In this document: positions 34,506-43,893 of the stretch, piece by piece | How positions within the stretch are numbered: the stretch's first letter is position 1 | Layout of the letters: the number at the start of each line of letters is the position of its first letter | NCBI RefSeq assembly: GCF_900102165.1 | Contig: NZ_FNBD01000003.1 | Location: forward strand, 372,001-436,000 | Reading direction: 5' to 3' | Source of the DNA: Cellulophaga baltica | GTDB lineage: Bacteria > Bacteroidota > Bacteroidia > Flavobacteriales > Flavobacteriaceae | DNA: 64,000 nucleotides | Made by a program: the position numbers and the translations under genes | Notes under the pieces: model-generated | Told to the model about the DNA's origin: nothing | Seen by the model: the letters and a program-made list of their open reading frames with translations, nothing else | The model's database searches: none

Positions 34506-35456
34506 ATGAGATTAGAACACCATATTGAGGAATTACTTTACAGGTATAATTGCGTTATAGTACCTGAGTTTGGAGCATTTTTAAGTCAGACTAAATCTGC
34601 TTATATTGATCAAGACACCCACACATTTTACCCGCCGTCTAAGTTTATTTCATTTAATGAATTGCTTATATCTAATGATGGTTTGTTGGTTTCTTATGTT
34701 GCCGATATTGAAAAGGCAAGTTATGAGACCATGTTAACGGAGTTAGCAACAATTGGTAAAAATTGGAAAACTCAATTGCAAAGAGGTGAGCGTTTATTCT
34801 TAGGGAATATTGGTAAGCTTTGGTTAAATAAAGAAGCTAAGATTCAATTTGAACCTTTTGAAAAAGTAAATTTCTTAACGACCTCATTTGGTTTGTCTTC
34901 TTGTGTTTCTGGTAAAATTACTAGAGAAGTACTAAAAGAAGAAGTTGTAAAATTAGAAGAAGAAATTCCGTTTATCATCACTCCGGAACAAAGAGCTAAA
35001 CATTCTTTCAGACCTTATCTGAAATATGCAGCAGTTATATTCTTTGGAATATCTTTAGGTTTATCTGGATTGCGTTTTTATAAAGAAAATCAGAATATAG
35101 ATCAGCTAGTGCAACAAGATGCTCAAAAGCAAGTATCTAAAAAAATAGAGGAAGCTACCTTCTTTGATGCTTCTCCACTAGAATTGCCTGTTGTAAACTT
35201 ACATGCATCATTTAAAGCTCCAATTGCAGCTACACAATACCATATTGTAGCGGGTGCATTTAAGGTGAAAGAAAATGCGGATAAGAAAATAGAGCAGTTA
35301 CAATCTAAAGGCTATAATGCAAATTATATTGGGGTAAACAAGTTTGGTTTCCATGTTGTTGCTTTTGATAGTTTTTCTGAAGCTAACGATGCCATCAATT
35401 ATTTGAGAAAAATCAAGCAGACAGAATCTAGTGATGCTTGGTTGTTTCAAGAATAA
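34506..35456 (+). CDS. CCDC81-like HU domain and SPOR domain protein
   Basis: 316 residues. The N-terminal ~130 residues (MRLEHHIEELLYRYNCVIVPEFGAFLSQ...) match the prokaryotic CCDC81/HU-like domain pair of Bacteroidota. A membrane helix follows at about 176-194. The C-terminal SPOR domain (about 240-312, YHIVAGAFKVKENADKKIEQLQ ... YNANYIG) binds denuded peptidoglycan. This architecture places the HU-like part in the cytosol and SPOR in the periplasm, linking nucleoid or cytoskeleton and cell wall (inference). The thioesterase gene follows on the same strand. Confidence 0.88.
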   Translation: MRLEHHIEELLYRYNCVIVPEFGAFLSQTKSAYIDQDTHTFYPPSKFISFNELLISNDGLLVSYVADIEKASYETMLTELATIGKNWKTQLQRGERLFLGNIGKLWLNKEAKIQFEPFEKVNFLTTSFGLSSCVSGKITREVLKEEVVKLEEEIPFIITPEQRAKHSFRPYLKYAAVIFFGISLGLSGLRFYKENQNIDQLVQQDAQKQVSKKIEEATFFDASPLELPVVNLHASFKAPIAATQYHIVAGAFKVKENADKKIEQLQSKGYNANYIGVNKFGFHVVAFDSFSEANDAINYLRKIKQTESSDAWLFQE

Positions 35457-35490
35457 AATTATTCTGTTTTTTAAGCCAATTTAAAGAACG

Positions 35491-35498
35491 TATCTTCG
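35491..35498 (+). promoter_or_regulatory. Probable -7 element (TATCTTCG) of the thioesterase gene
   Basis: TATCTTCG is the same variant of TAnnTTTG seen before the methyltransferase gene and ends 15 bp before the ATG. Confidence 0.35.
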
Positions 35499-35513
35499 CC
35501 AAAAAAATAAGAT

Positions 35514-36041
35514 ATGACGCCTAAGACTCCTCGTGAATCTAGAACAATTTTAACCGATTTGGTTTTGCCTAGCGAAACTAACCCTTTAAATAATCTGTTT
35601 GGTGGTGAATTATTAGCTAGAATGGATCGTGCCGCAAGTATTGCAGCAAGACGTCATAGCCGAAGAATTACAGTAACTGCATCTGTAAATCACGTAGCAT
35701 TTAATCAATCTGTCCCTGTTGGGAGTGTTGTAACTGTAGAGGCTGCTGTTTCTAGAGCGTTTAAGACGTCTATGGAGGTGTATATAGATGTTTGGATGGA
35801 AGACCGCTTTACAGGGACTAAATCTAAAGCTAATGATGCTATCTATACCTTTGTTGCTGTAGATGATACAGGGAAACCAACAGAGGTGCCACAATTACTT
35901 CCGGAAACCGACTTAGAAAAAGATCGTTTTGCGGCGGCATTACGAAGAAAACAACTAAGCCTAGTATTGGCGGGTAAGATGAAACCACATGATGCTACAG
36001 AACTCAAAGCATTATTTTTAGCGGATGAAACAACTAAATAA
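35514..36041 (+). CDS. Acyl-CoA thioesterase (hotdog fold)
   Basis: 175 residues. The hotdog-fold signature LPSETNPLNNLFGGELLARMDRAASIAARRH (shown here in parts: residues about 18-48) includes the helix and the Asn/Asp pair used for catalysis in YciA/ACOT-type enzymes, and VNHVAFNQSVPVGSVV is the second strand block. It hydrolyses acyl-CoA to free acid and CoA in the cytosol. Acyl preference cannot be read. A terminator follows. Confidence 0.9.
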   Translation: MTPKTPRESRTILTDLVLPSETNPLNNLFGGELLARMDRAASIAARRHSRRITVTASVNHVAFNQSVPVGSVVTVEAAVSRAFKTSMEVYIDVWMEDRFTGTKSKANDAIYTFVAVDDTGKPTEVPQLLPETDLEKDRFAAALRRKQLSLVLAGKMKPHDATELKALFLADETTK

Positions 36042-36051
36042 TAAAAAATAG

Positions 36052-36075
36052 CCTCACTTGTTGAGGTTTTTTTTA
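36052..36075 (+). terminator. Terminator after the thioesterase gene
   Basis: CCTCA and TGAGG form a short stem with a five-base loop, followed by a run of eight T residues. It probably serves the convergent EnvC-like gene too, since the A-rich side precedes it. Confidence 0.7.
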
Positions 36076-36085
36076 TGCCTTGTTT

Positions 36086-37318
36086 TTAAAGCTTATAAAT
36101 CCATTCTTCCGGGTTGAGTCTTGAGGTATCCTGATACAAATAAAACTTCAACAGCGTTTGATTGCTACTCGTGTTTGTAAAAACTTCGCCAAGTTCAGCT
36201 TTTGCTTTTATATGATCTCCTTTTGTAACGTAGACGGAAGATAAATTGTAATAAGTACTTATGTAGTTACCATGCTTTATTTGCACTCCTTTATTACCAC
36301 CAGGCACACTAATGACAGCTATAACTTCTCCTTCAAATATGGCACGTGCTTTAGCGCCTTGATCAGTTGCGATGATAACACCATTGTTTTGGTGTTTTAT
36401 TCCTGGATATACCGCATCATTATAGACCCCAAACCCAATGCTTTTTATTCCTTTTTCTACGGGCCAAATAAGTTTTCCTTTATTTGAAGAGAAATTATTA
36501 GCAATGACAGTAGCCTCAGGCGTTAAAACAAATTTATCTGATTTGGTTGTGTTTCCCGCTTTCTTATTAGAACTAACAATAGCGCTTTTTATCAAGCCCT
36601 CTATTTGTCTGTCAATTTTACGGGCTTCTTTTTCTTTCTGTTTAATTGTAGCCGTATACTTGCTTTCATTTTTTCGAATGGTACTCAAAAGTACATCTTG
36701 AGTTTTCTTTTCTACTTCTAACTCTTTTTTTGCGGCAGTGTTTTCAGCAATTAAAAGATCTTTTGTTTTGCGCTGAGCAATGAGTGTTTCATTCAAAATA
36801 TTAAGCTCTTCCGTTTTTGAAAGAATCTGTTCTCCTTGTTCTTTTCTAAACTTGGTGTATTGCTTCATGTACTGAAGCCGTTTAAAGCCCTGGAAGAAAC
36901 TTTCTGAAGAAAGTAAGAACATTAGTCTACTCTGTTTAGATTTGTTCTGATACGACTTCTGAATCATCAATGCGTAGTCTTCTTTTAGCGTTGTTAGTTC
37001 ATTCTTTAGTTTAGAAATATTTCTGACGTTTGCGTTTAATTGTCTGTTTAGCAAATTAGATTGTTCATTGGTAACTCTTATCAATTGTTGGCGTACAGAT
37101 ATTTTCTTATCTAACGCATTCATTTGATCTAAAACATTTCCTTTTTCCTTCTTCTCGGCATAGAGAAGGCGGTTTATTTCTCGGATTTCATTTTGAAGCC
37201 TTTCACGCTTGGCTTCTAAGTTCTTCTGTTCTGTGGTTTGAGAATAAGTTGCCTGTAAGCCACAGAGTAAGAGCGCTATGAAAACAAAAAAGGGTAGATA
37301 TGTTTTAATTGAACTCAT
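36086..37318 (-). CDS. Murein hydrolase activator EnvC-like protein (degenerate M23 peptidase)
   Basis: 410 residues with a signal peptide (about 1-26, ending TYSQ). A long coiled coil (about 30-250) precedes a LytM/M23 domain (about 280-410). The zinc ligands are lost: the usual HxxxxD block reads KHQNNGVII and the HxH of the C-terminal strand is LKFYLY. It is therefore predicted to be an inactive LytM protein that activates amidases during cell separation, as EnvC does in E. coli. It is the last gene of the envelope operon, 2 bp after DUF4292. Confidence 0.88.
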   Translation of the reverse strand: MSSIKTYLPFFVFIALLLCGLQATYSQTTEQKNLEAKRERLQNEIREINRLLYAEKKEKGNVLDQMNALDKKISVRQQLIRVTNEQSNLLNRQLNANVRNISKLKNELTTLKEDYALMIQKSYQNKSKQSRLMFLLSSESFFQGFKRLQYMKQYTKFRKEQGEQILSKTEELNILNETLIAQRKTKDLLIAENTAAKKELEVEKKTQDVLLSTIRKNESKYTATIKQKEKEARKIDRQIEGLIKSAIVSSNKKAGNTTKSDKFVLTPEATVIANNFSSNKGKLIWPVEKGIKSIGFGVYNDAVYPGIKHQNNGVIIATDQGAKARAIFEGEVIAVISVPGGNKGVQIKHGNYISTYYNLSSVYVTKGDHIKAKAELGEVFTNTSSNQTLLKFYLYQDTSRLNPEEWIYKL

Positions 37319-37320
37319 AA

Positions 37321-38085
37321 TTAATCTAAGCTAATCTCTTTAAAACCGTTTGGTATATCGTAAGGAAATTTTAAACTACGATCAAACTCAATGTTTTTGT
37401 ATTCAATTTCAATTAGGCTTTCATTACCATCCATTGCAGCAGAAATGACAATTTCATTAGGGATTATTTTTTTGTCAATCTCCTGGTAATTTGTGTAGTT
37501 TATTTGCAGCAAACGTTCTTCCTTTGGTTGTGAAATTTGCTCTTTACTAACTCTAAAGTATTTTGGTTCTATTTGAAATAAGATTTTATATAACTCTAAC
37601 GCTTTTTTAGGCTGTAGTTGGTAATTTTCATTAGCCACATTTACATCATATTTAGCATCGCGTAAATCCAAAATAGCTTGGCCTAAAAGCAAACTCTGTA
37701 CTTTTTCAAAATCTAATTCGGTACCCAATAATTTGCTTAAGTAAGAGAAGTCACCATCAAAATAGGTATTATCAAGCTTATTATAAAAAGAGACTCTTTT
37801 TGGGGTGATGTATGCCTTTACTATACCTAGAGGTGCACTTATCCATATAGCCTTGTCTTTTTCCATACGAAGACTAACACTGAATCCCTGTGACGCATTT
37901 TTATCTTCGTAATCTATTTTCATTTTACCCGAAATTGTTTCAAAATCTAAAGCATTGGCATAATGCGCCTTGATGATTGCTTTTGAGCTCAGACTTTCAT
38001 CAATAGCACCACCTGTTACTATTTTTGTCGATTTACATGAAACCACGAAGAGAATTGAAATACTAAATATTATTTTTTTTAACAC
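37321..38085 (-). CDS. DUF4292 family lipoprotein (LolA-like fold)
   Basis: 254 residues. The signal KKIIFSISILFVVSC has a lipobox with Cys17. The mature protein is beta-rich, with the DUF4292 pattern ISGKMKIDYED ... IWISAPLGIVKAYITPKRVSFYNKLDNTYFDG (given in parts), similar in arrangement to LolA/LolB barrels that carry lipoproteins. It follows the TPR gene by 12 bp and precedes the EnvC-like gene by 2 bp, an order conserved in flavobacteria. Lipoprotein handling is inference. Confidence 0.88.
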   Translation of the reverse strand: MLKKIIFSISILFVVSCKSTKIVTGGAIDESLSSKAIIKAHYANALDFETISGKMKIDYEDKNASQGFSVSLRMEKDKAIWISAPLGIVKAYITPKRVSFYNKLDNTYFDGDFSYLSKLLGTELDFEKVQSLLLGQAILDLRDAKYDVNVANENYQLQPKKALELYKILFQIEPKYFRVSKEQISQPKEERLLQINYTNYQEIDKKIIPNEIVISAAMDGNESLIEIEYKNIEFDRSLKFPYDIPNGFKEISLD

Positions 38086-38097
38086 GCTTATTTTGTT

Positions 38098-39045
38098 TTA
38101 AAATCCGGGTTTAATTTTTCTGAGATACATGTTTGCCTTAACCGTATTATTAATTCCATTATAGGCAACAGAGAGTTCTTTATTTATTTTGTTAGATAAG
38201 CTGATGTCATCTAGCATATAATCTAGAGATTCTTCCAATACAGCAATAGCCTCTCTATACCTTTTTTTATGGTTTAAAGCTAAGCCTCTGGCGTAATAGA
38301 AGTAAGGTTGTGCAGGATAATTTTGCAATGCTTCTTTGGAGATGGTGTCTAGAATGATATAATTTTTACTTCGTATTAAATTAGAAATATAATTTTTATA
38401 ATGCTCAATAGATCCACTTTCTGTGTTTCTCGTATTATTAGAAACGGTAGTACTGTAACTATAAGTTTCGCTATTTTCCTCTTGAACTTTTATGCCTGCT
38501 TTAATTTTTGAATAGAGGTTTTCTGTGAATTTTGATGCTTTTAAAGAATTTAAAATGGTTAGAGCACTATTGTAAGTTTCCATTTGATAATACACAAGCG
38601 CTAAATTCTTCTTGAGGGCAAGATTGTCATACGGTATTTGAGATTCTACCGAGCTGATACCATCACTTCTCAATTGTAATATACGCACTAGATTCTGTAA
38701 ATACCAATAGTTTTCGGGGTCACTATTTAAGGCATTAATGGCATGTTCTTGAGCAAAGTCCAATTGTTTTGTCTCACGAAATACTTGTGCAAGTTCATGA
38801 TCTACAGCTTCAGCTTTAGGATCTATATTTTTACAATCTAAGAATAGATGTATGGCTTTGTCATAATTTTCAATGCCTTTTTGTTTAAGGCCTTCAAAGA
38901 ATTTTTCTTGAAAATCATCGGAGTATTCTTCAAGGAATAGCTCAGCGTTTTCTTCTACGCTATCTATTTGTTTTTGCGCAATACTTAGGTTCGAGATCAT
39001 AAAAATCCCTATAATACCATAAGTAAGCAAAAACTTTCTTTTCAT
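38098..39045 (-). CDS. Periplasmic tetratricopeptide repeat protein
   Basis: 315 residues with a signal peptide ending NLSIAQ (about 24). At least four TPR-like helix pairs are visible (for example about 62-95, 95-128 and 240-275, the last with YFYYARGLALNHKKRYREAIAVLEESL). It has no enzymatic motif and probably serves as a scaffold. It lies in the envelope operon between the nucleotidyltransferase and DUF4292. Confidence 0.85.
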   Translation of the reverse strand: MKRKFLLTYGIIGIFMISNLSIAQKQIDSVEENAELFLEEYSDDFQEKFFEGLKQKGIENYDKAIHLFLDCKNIDPKAEAVDHELAQVFRETKQLDFAQEHAINALNSDPENYWYLQNLVRILQLRSDGISSVESQIPYDNLALKKNLALVYYQMETYNSALTILNSLKASKFTENLYSKIKAGIKVQEENSETYSYSTTVSNNTRNTESGSIEHYKNYISNLIRSKNYIILDTISKEALQNYPAQPYFYYARGLALNHKKRYREAIAVLEESLDYMLDDISLSNKINKELSVAYNGINNTVKANMYLRKIKPGF

Positions 39046-39110
39046 ATGTTTTAGTACAAGCTAGCCTTCCGTGTTCAAGAGAAGGCTAGTGTTGTTTATT
39101 TTTAATGCAA

Positions 39111-40127
39111 TTATTCTAATACCGAATAATCACCAATACTTATCGATTCAAAATTGCCATTAAAGACAACATGATTTCCTATCATAGCATTGTCTAAGTT
39201 AGCATTTGAAATTTTAGTATTGGTCTGTATTAAGCTATTCTTAACAGTTGAGTTTTCAATAACCGTATTGTTTCCAATAGAAACAAACGGACCAACAGTA
39301 GTATTTTTTAGCACTACATTTTCGCCTATAAAGCAAGGTGCTATGATATTTGCATTTTCTAAAGTAGCAGATGCAGCAACTAGTGGTTCGCCATCTTTTT
39401 CAAGAAAACCTAACATACGTTGGTTGGTTTCTATCGTTACAGCTTTGTTTCCACAATCCATCCATTCTGTTACCGTACCTGTTTTAAACACTTTGCCATC
39501 AGCCATCATACGCTTAATACCGTCATTAATTTGGTATTCACCACCATTAATGATATTGTGATCTAAAACATACTGCAATTCGTTCTTAAGAACGGCTACA
39601 TCTTTAAAGTAATAAATTCCAATAACAGCTTGATCACTTACAAAGGTTTCTGGTTTCTCAACCAATTCTACGATTTCGTCTTTGTCATTAAGATTAACTA
39701 CACCATAGGCAGATGGGTTTTCTACTCTTTTGGTCCAAATAACACTATCGGCTTCTTTGTCTAAATCAAAATCTGCACGGATGAGTGTATCTGCATAAGC
39801 AATTACCGCGGGTCCACTTAATGAAGGTTCTGCACACATAATGGCGTGACCTGTACCTTTTGGGTCTAATTGACGATAAATACTTGGTTTAGCACCTAAT
39901 TCTACAGCCAATGCTTTTAAACTTTCTACAACATCATCGCCAAAGAAAGCAGGATCTCCCAGAATAAACGCAATTTCTTCTATAGGCTGATTTAATACAC
40001 CAACAATGTCAGACACTAAACGGTGTACTATTGGTTTTCCGGCTACCGGAATTAATGGTTTTGGAACTGTTAAACTATGTGGCCTGAGTCGTGATCCACG
40101 ACCAGCCATGGGAACAATAATTTTCAT
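39111..40127 (-). CDS. Sugar-phosphate nucleotidyltransferase
   Basis: 338 residues. The Rossmann nucleotide-binding motif VPMAGRGSRLRPHSLTVPKPLIPVAGKP (residues about 5-32, cited here by position) is typical of enzymes that join a sugar-1-phosphate to an NTP. The acidic metal site AYADTLI (about 110) and the EKPE motif are also present. From about residue 245 a left-handed beta-helix is indicated by imperfect hexapeptide repeats (IIAPCFIGENVVLKNTTVGPFV). The activated sugar probably goes to surface polysaccharide; the sugar is unknown. Confidence 0.9.
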   Translation of the reverse strand: MKIIVPMAGRGSRLRPHSLTVPKPLIPVAGKPIVHRLVSDIVGVLNQPIEEIAFILGDPAFFGDDVVESLKALAVELGAKPSIYRQLDPKGTGHAIMCAEPSLSGPAVIAYADTLIRADFDLDKEADSVIWTKRVENPSAYGVVNLNDKDEIVELVEKPETFVSDQAVIGIYYFKDVAVLKNELQYVLDHNIINGGEYQINDGIKRMMADGKVFKTGTVTEWMDCGNKAVTIETNQRMLGFLEKDGEPLVAASATLENANIIAPCFIGENVVLKNTTVGPFVSIGNNTVIENSTVKNSLIQTNTKISNANLDNAMIGNHVVFNGNFESISIGDYSVLE

Positions 40128-40245
40128 AATCCTATATTAAATCCTTTTAGACAAAAGAATTTTATTTTTTAGTTAATATTTTATTTATGTAATACTTAAA
40201 GTGATAACGGGTGCTTCGTCTAAATATTCTACCGTAAGCTACGGC

Positions 40246-40680
40246 TTATTTTACGCCAGTACTTCCAAACCCACCTTCACCACGCTTGGTTTCAGATAAT
40301 TCTTCAGCAAGTGTCCATGTGGCGCGCTCATGTTTAGCAATAACTAATTGTGCAATACGCTCCCCATTTTCTACGGTAAATGCTTCATTGGAAAGATTAA
40401 CGAGTATGACACCTATTTCTCCTCTATAATCTGCATCAATGGTACCAGGCGCGTTTAAAACAGTTATTCCTTTTTTTGCAGCCAACCCACTTCGTGGTCT
40501 AACTTGCGCTTCATAACCAACAGGGAGTTCTATAAATAATCCCGTTTTTACAATTGTACGTTCTAAAGGAGCAATAGTAATGGCTTCTGGTACAAAAGCA
40601 CGAAGATCCATACCTGCAGAGGCCCCAGTTTCATAATGCGGCAACTCGTGATTAGATTTATTAAGTATTTTTATTTCCAT
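40246..40680 (-). CDS. dut: dUTP diphosphatase
   Basis: 144 residues. Dut cleaves dUTP to dUMP and PPi, keeping uracil out of DNA and feeding thymidylate synthesis. The five trimeric dUTPase motifs are present: [37 protein letters not shown] and the C-terminal GFGSTG that closes over the active site. It lies 33 bp after the flippase gene in the envelope operon, a conserved but functionally unexplained location. Confidence 0.97.
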   Translation of the reverse strand: MEIKILNKSNHELPHYETGASAGMDLRAFVPEAITIAPLERTIVKTGLFIELPVGYEAQVRPRSGLAAKKGITVLNAPGTIDADYRGEIGVILVNLSNEAFTVENGERIAQLVIAKHERATWTLAEELSETKRGEGGFGSTGVK

Positions 40681-40713
40681 TTTAAGTATTTGGATGTAAT
40701 TATTTTTTTAGAG

Positions 40714-42180
40714 CTATTTTTTGTTTGAAATTATTTGTCTAATCTTTTCATTCTCTAACTTATATACTAAACCAAGAAAAATTAGGAGTAAAATTATTCC
40801 AATAATTAAATTTTGGTCAAAGATATAAAATGATACAATAGACAGAAGAATAGATAGCCCAAGATAAAATAGAATTTTTCGCATATTATACGGAATTGGA
40901 TAATGTTTTTTTCCAATCCAATAAGATAAGACCATCATCGTGCCATAGGCCATTACAGTTGCCAGTGCTGATGCCATATAGCCCCAATAGGGAATAGCGA
41001 TGAAATTTATGAGTAGGGTAATGATAGCGCCGATTACCGATATAAAAGCCCCATAGCGGGTTTTGTCTGTTACTTTGTACCAAACCGATAAATTATGATA
41101 AATACCTAAAAAGAAACTTGCTAGAATTAATAAAGGTACAGCAGGCATTGCTTCCCAATAGGCTTCATTTTGTACGATAAGTACTTTTAATACGTCTGCA
41201 AATACGATTACGCCAAGTAAGATTATACTTCCTAGTATTACAAAGTAGTTGGTGATTTGTGCATATGCTTTTTGTGGGTTTTCAGAATTTGAATGGCTGA
41301 AGAAGAAAGGTTCTATACCCAATCTAAAACCTGTAGCAAATAGTGTCATGAAAACAGCTAACTTATAACAGGCAGAGTACTTACCTACTTCTGATTCGGC
41401 TATGTTTTCCGGCAGTAAACTTTCTAATAAAATACGATCAAAAACTTCATTAATGGTAAATGCAATTCCGGCAATTAATATTGGCCAAGCGTATTTCATC
41501 ATTTTTCGCCAGAGCTCTTTGTCAAATATATAGTTGTTTTTAAAGTAGAGTTCTAACATTACCACTAAAGTAAAAGCACTAGCAATTAAGTTTGAAATGA
41601 AAATATAGGAAATCTGAAAGTCCGGTTTATACATCCAGGCTAATGCACTAGACGGATTTTGTTCTACGATTGTTGGAAGGTAAATTAGAAAGAAGACATT
41701 CAGTCCTAAATTTATGGCAACATTTACAATTTTTATGATGGCATACCGCATCGATTTTTCGGTGGCGCGTAACCATGAAAATGGGATAATTACTAAAGCA
41801 TCTAAGGCTAAAATGTAAATAGCATATTTGATGTAGGTTACATCAATATCACTCCAAGCCGCAAAATAGTTTCTAAAAATATAGGCAACTACAAAAAATA
41901 GGGTGGTAGACGCAAGAATAGAAATCAGTGACGTGGAAATCACTTTATTTTTATCTTCAGCCTTATAGAAAAATCTAAAAAATGATGTTTCCATTCCGTA
42001 GGCTAGAAACACGTTAAAAATGGCAATCCAAGAAAAAATAACAGATATTCTACCATATAATGCCGGGTCGGGCATTACTCCAGTATATATCGGCACCAAG
42101 ATAAACGATAGCATTCTGGGTAGCACTGTTGCCAGCCCATATACAAAGGTCTGTTTAAAAAGTTTTTTAAATGCATTCAA
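40714..42180 (-). CDS. Oligosaccharide flippase family protein (Wzx-like)
   Basis: 488 residues with about 12-14 membrane helices and no signal peptide. The N-terminus (FKKLFKQTFVYGLATVLPRMLSFILVPIYT) is typical of the polysaccharide transport (MATE-like) flippases that move lipid-linked oligosaccharides to the periplasmic face. It heads the envelope operon (flippase-dut-nucleotidyltransferase-TPR-DUF4292-EnvC). Substrate unknown. Confidence 0.9.
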   Translation of the reverse strand: MNAFKKLFKQTFVYGLATVLPRMLSFILVPIYTGVMPDPALYGRISVIFSWIAIFNVFLAYGMETSFFRFFYKAEDKNKVISTSLISILASTTLFFVVAYIFRNYFAAWSDIDVTYIKYAIYILALDALVIIPFSWLRATEKSMRYAIIKIVNVAINLGLNVFFLIYLPTIVEQNPSSALAWMYKPDFQISYIFISNLIASAFTLVVMLELYFKNNYIFDKELWRKMMKYAWPILIAGIAFTINEVFDRILLESLLPENIAESEVGKYSACYKLAVFMTLFATGFRLGIEPFFFSHSNSENPQKAYAQITNYFVILGSIILLGVIVFADVLKVLIVQNEAYWEAMPAVPLLILASFFLGIYHNLSVWYKVTDKTRYGAFISVIGAIITLLINFIAIPYWGYMASALATVMAYGTMMVLSYWIGKKHYPIPYNMRKILFYLGLSILLSIVSFYIFDQNLIIGIILLLIFLGLVYKLENEKIRQIISNKK

Positions 42181-42230
42181 CCGTTGAAAATTAGGCGTTA
42201 AAAGTAGGTATTTAAACGCTCTCTACAAAG

Positions 42231-42749
42231 TTAGTTCCTTGGTTTGCTAGAATATAGTAAGGGCTGTTTTTCTTTAATCTTACTAATTTTAGTGTATTTA
42301 ACTTTTTTACCGTCATTTTCTATATAAGAAAGTACCGCCTCATCATTGTCTAACTCATAAGGGTATTCGGCTATAGGCTCTTTCTTTAAGTGCGGAGGTT
42401 GGTTGCCTACTTCTTTCCTTGGATCTGCATGCATAATAATATCGGGCCTTGGAATTTTCTTGATCGTAATTTTAGCACTTACAAATTGTTTGCCATCAAT
42501 AATTTCTTTTTTTACTGTGGTTACGTGTCCTCTAAAATAGAGGTGCTGAAAAGATACATTTTCATCCATTATCTGCGTGATTGGTAATACAACGTCAATT
42601 CCAGTAGCACTTTCTTCTTTACCTCTAACCCATTTTTGAGAAGTGGGATGATCAATAACAAAGGGAGGTTTTGCTTCCATGTTCTTTTGTGATGCACAGC
42701 TTCCAAGTCCAAGTAATGCAATGAAATAGATGTATACTAAGTTTTTCAT
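42231..42749 (-). CDS. Hypothetical lipoprotein
   Basis: 172 residues. The signal MKNLVYIYFIALLGLGSC has a lipobox with Cys18. The mature part is beta-rich and basic, with no motif I can assign; the segment HLYFRGHVTTVKKEIIDGKQFVSAKIT suggests a small beta sandwich. It lies 50 bp upstream of the flippase gene on the same strand and may be the first gene of that operon. Confidence 0.75.
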   Translation of the reverse strand: MKNLVYIYFIALLGLGSCASQKNMEAKPPFVIDHPTSQKWVRGKEESATGIDVVLPITQIMDENVSFQHLYFRGHVTTVKKEIIDGKQFVSAKITIKKIPRPDIIMHADPRKEVGNQPPHLKKEPIAEYPYELDNDEAVLSYIENDGKKVKYTKISKIKEKQPLLYSSKPRN

Positions 42750-42846
42750 TTCTAACAGTTTAAATTATCTTATGACACGAATATATTCAAAAGTGATGCC
42801 AATTGGTTAAGGAATTAAAATTTTCAGTATTAAATTCTTTTGGACC

Positions 42847-43401
42847 TTACTGCTTCAATTGCTGCAATAGATTAAGTTCAAAATTTATTTTCTTGTATAT
42901 AAATGTGCTTAAAACAGTCATTATAATGGGAAATGAAATTGTTATGTAAAGAAAAAATCCCGGAGATAAATTTTCTTTAAAAGAAGGTAATAGAAGCACA
43001 AAGCCCAGTATGTAAACCACTATTAAAATAGGAGTCCATATAAAATGTATTTTTTTGCGCTCTTGATAATATAAGGCTACATTTTTCTTATATGCACTTG
43101 CTTTTGCGGCGATTTCTAAGCTTCTTATTTTTTTGGTACTTATCAGCTCAATTAGTATTCTTATTACTAATGCTGTAATCATTAAGGCCAGGCCTATAGC
43201 TGTCATACTTTGATTATATGCTGCTATATATATGAAGAACGCTACAAGTATAATTACTGTAGTCGTTAATATTCCATTGGTTAGTTTTTGTTTTTTCTTT
43301 ATGAAATTCACCTTTTTCAAAATGGCTTCATGTCCTTGGCTAGGGGTGGCTATAATATCTTGCTCGGCCCGCTGTGTTTTTAGTTCCTCAAATGTTGTCA
43401 T
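42847..43401 (-). CDS. Hypothetical membrane protein, probable partner of the adjacent ECF sigma factor
   Basis: 184 residues from MTTFEELK. It has a cytosolic helical N-terminus (about 1-40) and four membrane helices (about 45-62, 67-86, 121-140, 150-170). The start codon lies inside the end of the frameshifted sigma reading frame (14-bp overlap), which suggests translational coupling. In Bacteroidota the gene directly after an ECF sigma often encodes its regulator, but I see no recognisable anti-sigma domain. Confidence 0.7.
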   Translation of the reverse strand: MTTFEELKTQRAEQDIIATPSQGHEAILKKVNFIKKKQKLTNGILTTTVIILVAFFIYIAAYNQSMTAIGLALMITALVIRILIELISTKKIRSLEIAAKASAYKKNVALYYQERKKIHFIWTPILIVVYILGFVLLLPSFKENLSPGFFLYITISFPIIMTVLSTFIYKKINFELNLLQQLKQ

Positions 43402-43887
43402 TTTGTACACATTTAGTTAATTCATTTTTTATTCGGTGAATTCGGATTCTAATGGCTTCGTGGCTTATTCCCATGATGCTATCAATTTCTTTTTGCGGTA
43501 TTCCTTCCAATTCTAATAGAATGATGCTTTTATTGTCTTTGCTGAGTTGGTCTATACATTGATAGAGTGTTTGAAATTTTTTTCCTTGTCTTGTAATTCA
43601 TTTTCAGGATTTTGAATTCCTACCGTACCCAGTATTTTGGACAATGGGATATTCCTTTTTTTTCTCAAACTTACCAAGCAGGTATTCACGGTTATTCTAT
43701 AAATCCACGTAGAGATTGAAGCATCATTCCTGAAGGAAGGTAGGTGCTCCCAGACTTTAATAAATACTTCTTGGCAAAAATCACCAGCGAGCATTTGATC
43801 ACCGGAGGCGTACCCTAAACACATTCGGTATACCTTAGGGTGGTTATCTTGGTAAATAGCTTTAAAATGGTCCTCTAAATGCGTCAT
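43388..43887 (-). pseudogene. ECF RNA polymerase sigma factor with a one-base frameshift
   Basis: The minus-strand frame from 43887 encodes sigma region 2 (LAGDFCQEVFIKVWEHLPSF ... WIYRITVNTCLVSLRKKR) but stops at 43552, 111 codons in. Region 4 continues intact in another frame to the stop at 43388: LYQCIDQLSKDNKSIILLELEG, QKEIDSIMGISHEAIRIRIHRIKNEL. The shift falls at a run of seven A (plus-strand T, 43577-43583); eight would restore the frame, giving ~166 residues. It could be a real mutation, a homopolymer sequencing error, phase variation or slippage. The alpha/beta hydrolase gene ends 6 bp upstream and the membrane partner starts inside its end. Confidence 0.85.
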
Positions 43888-43893
43888 AGGAGA

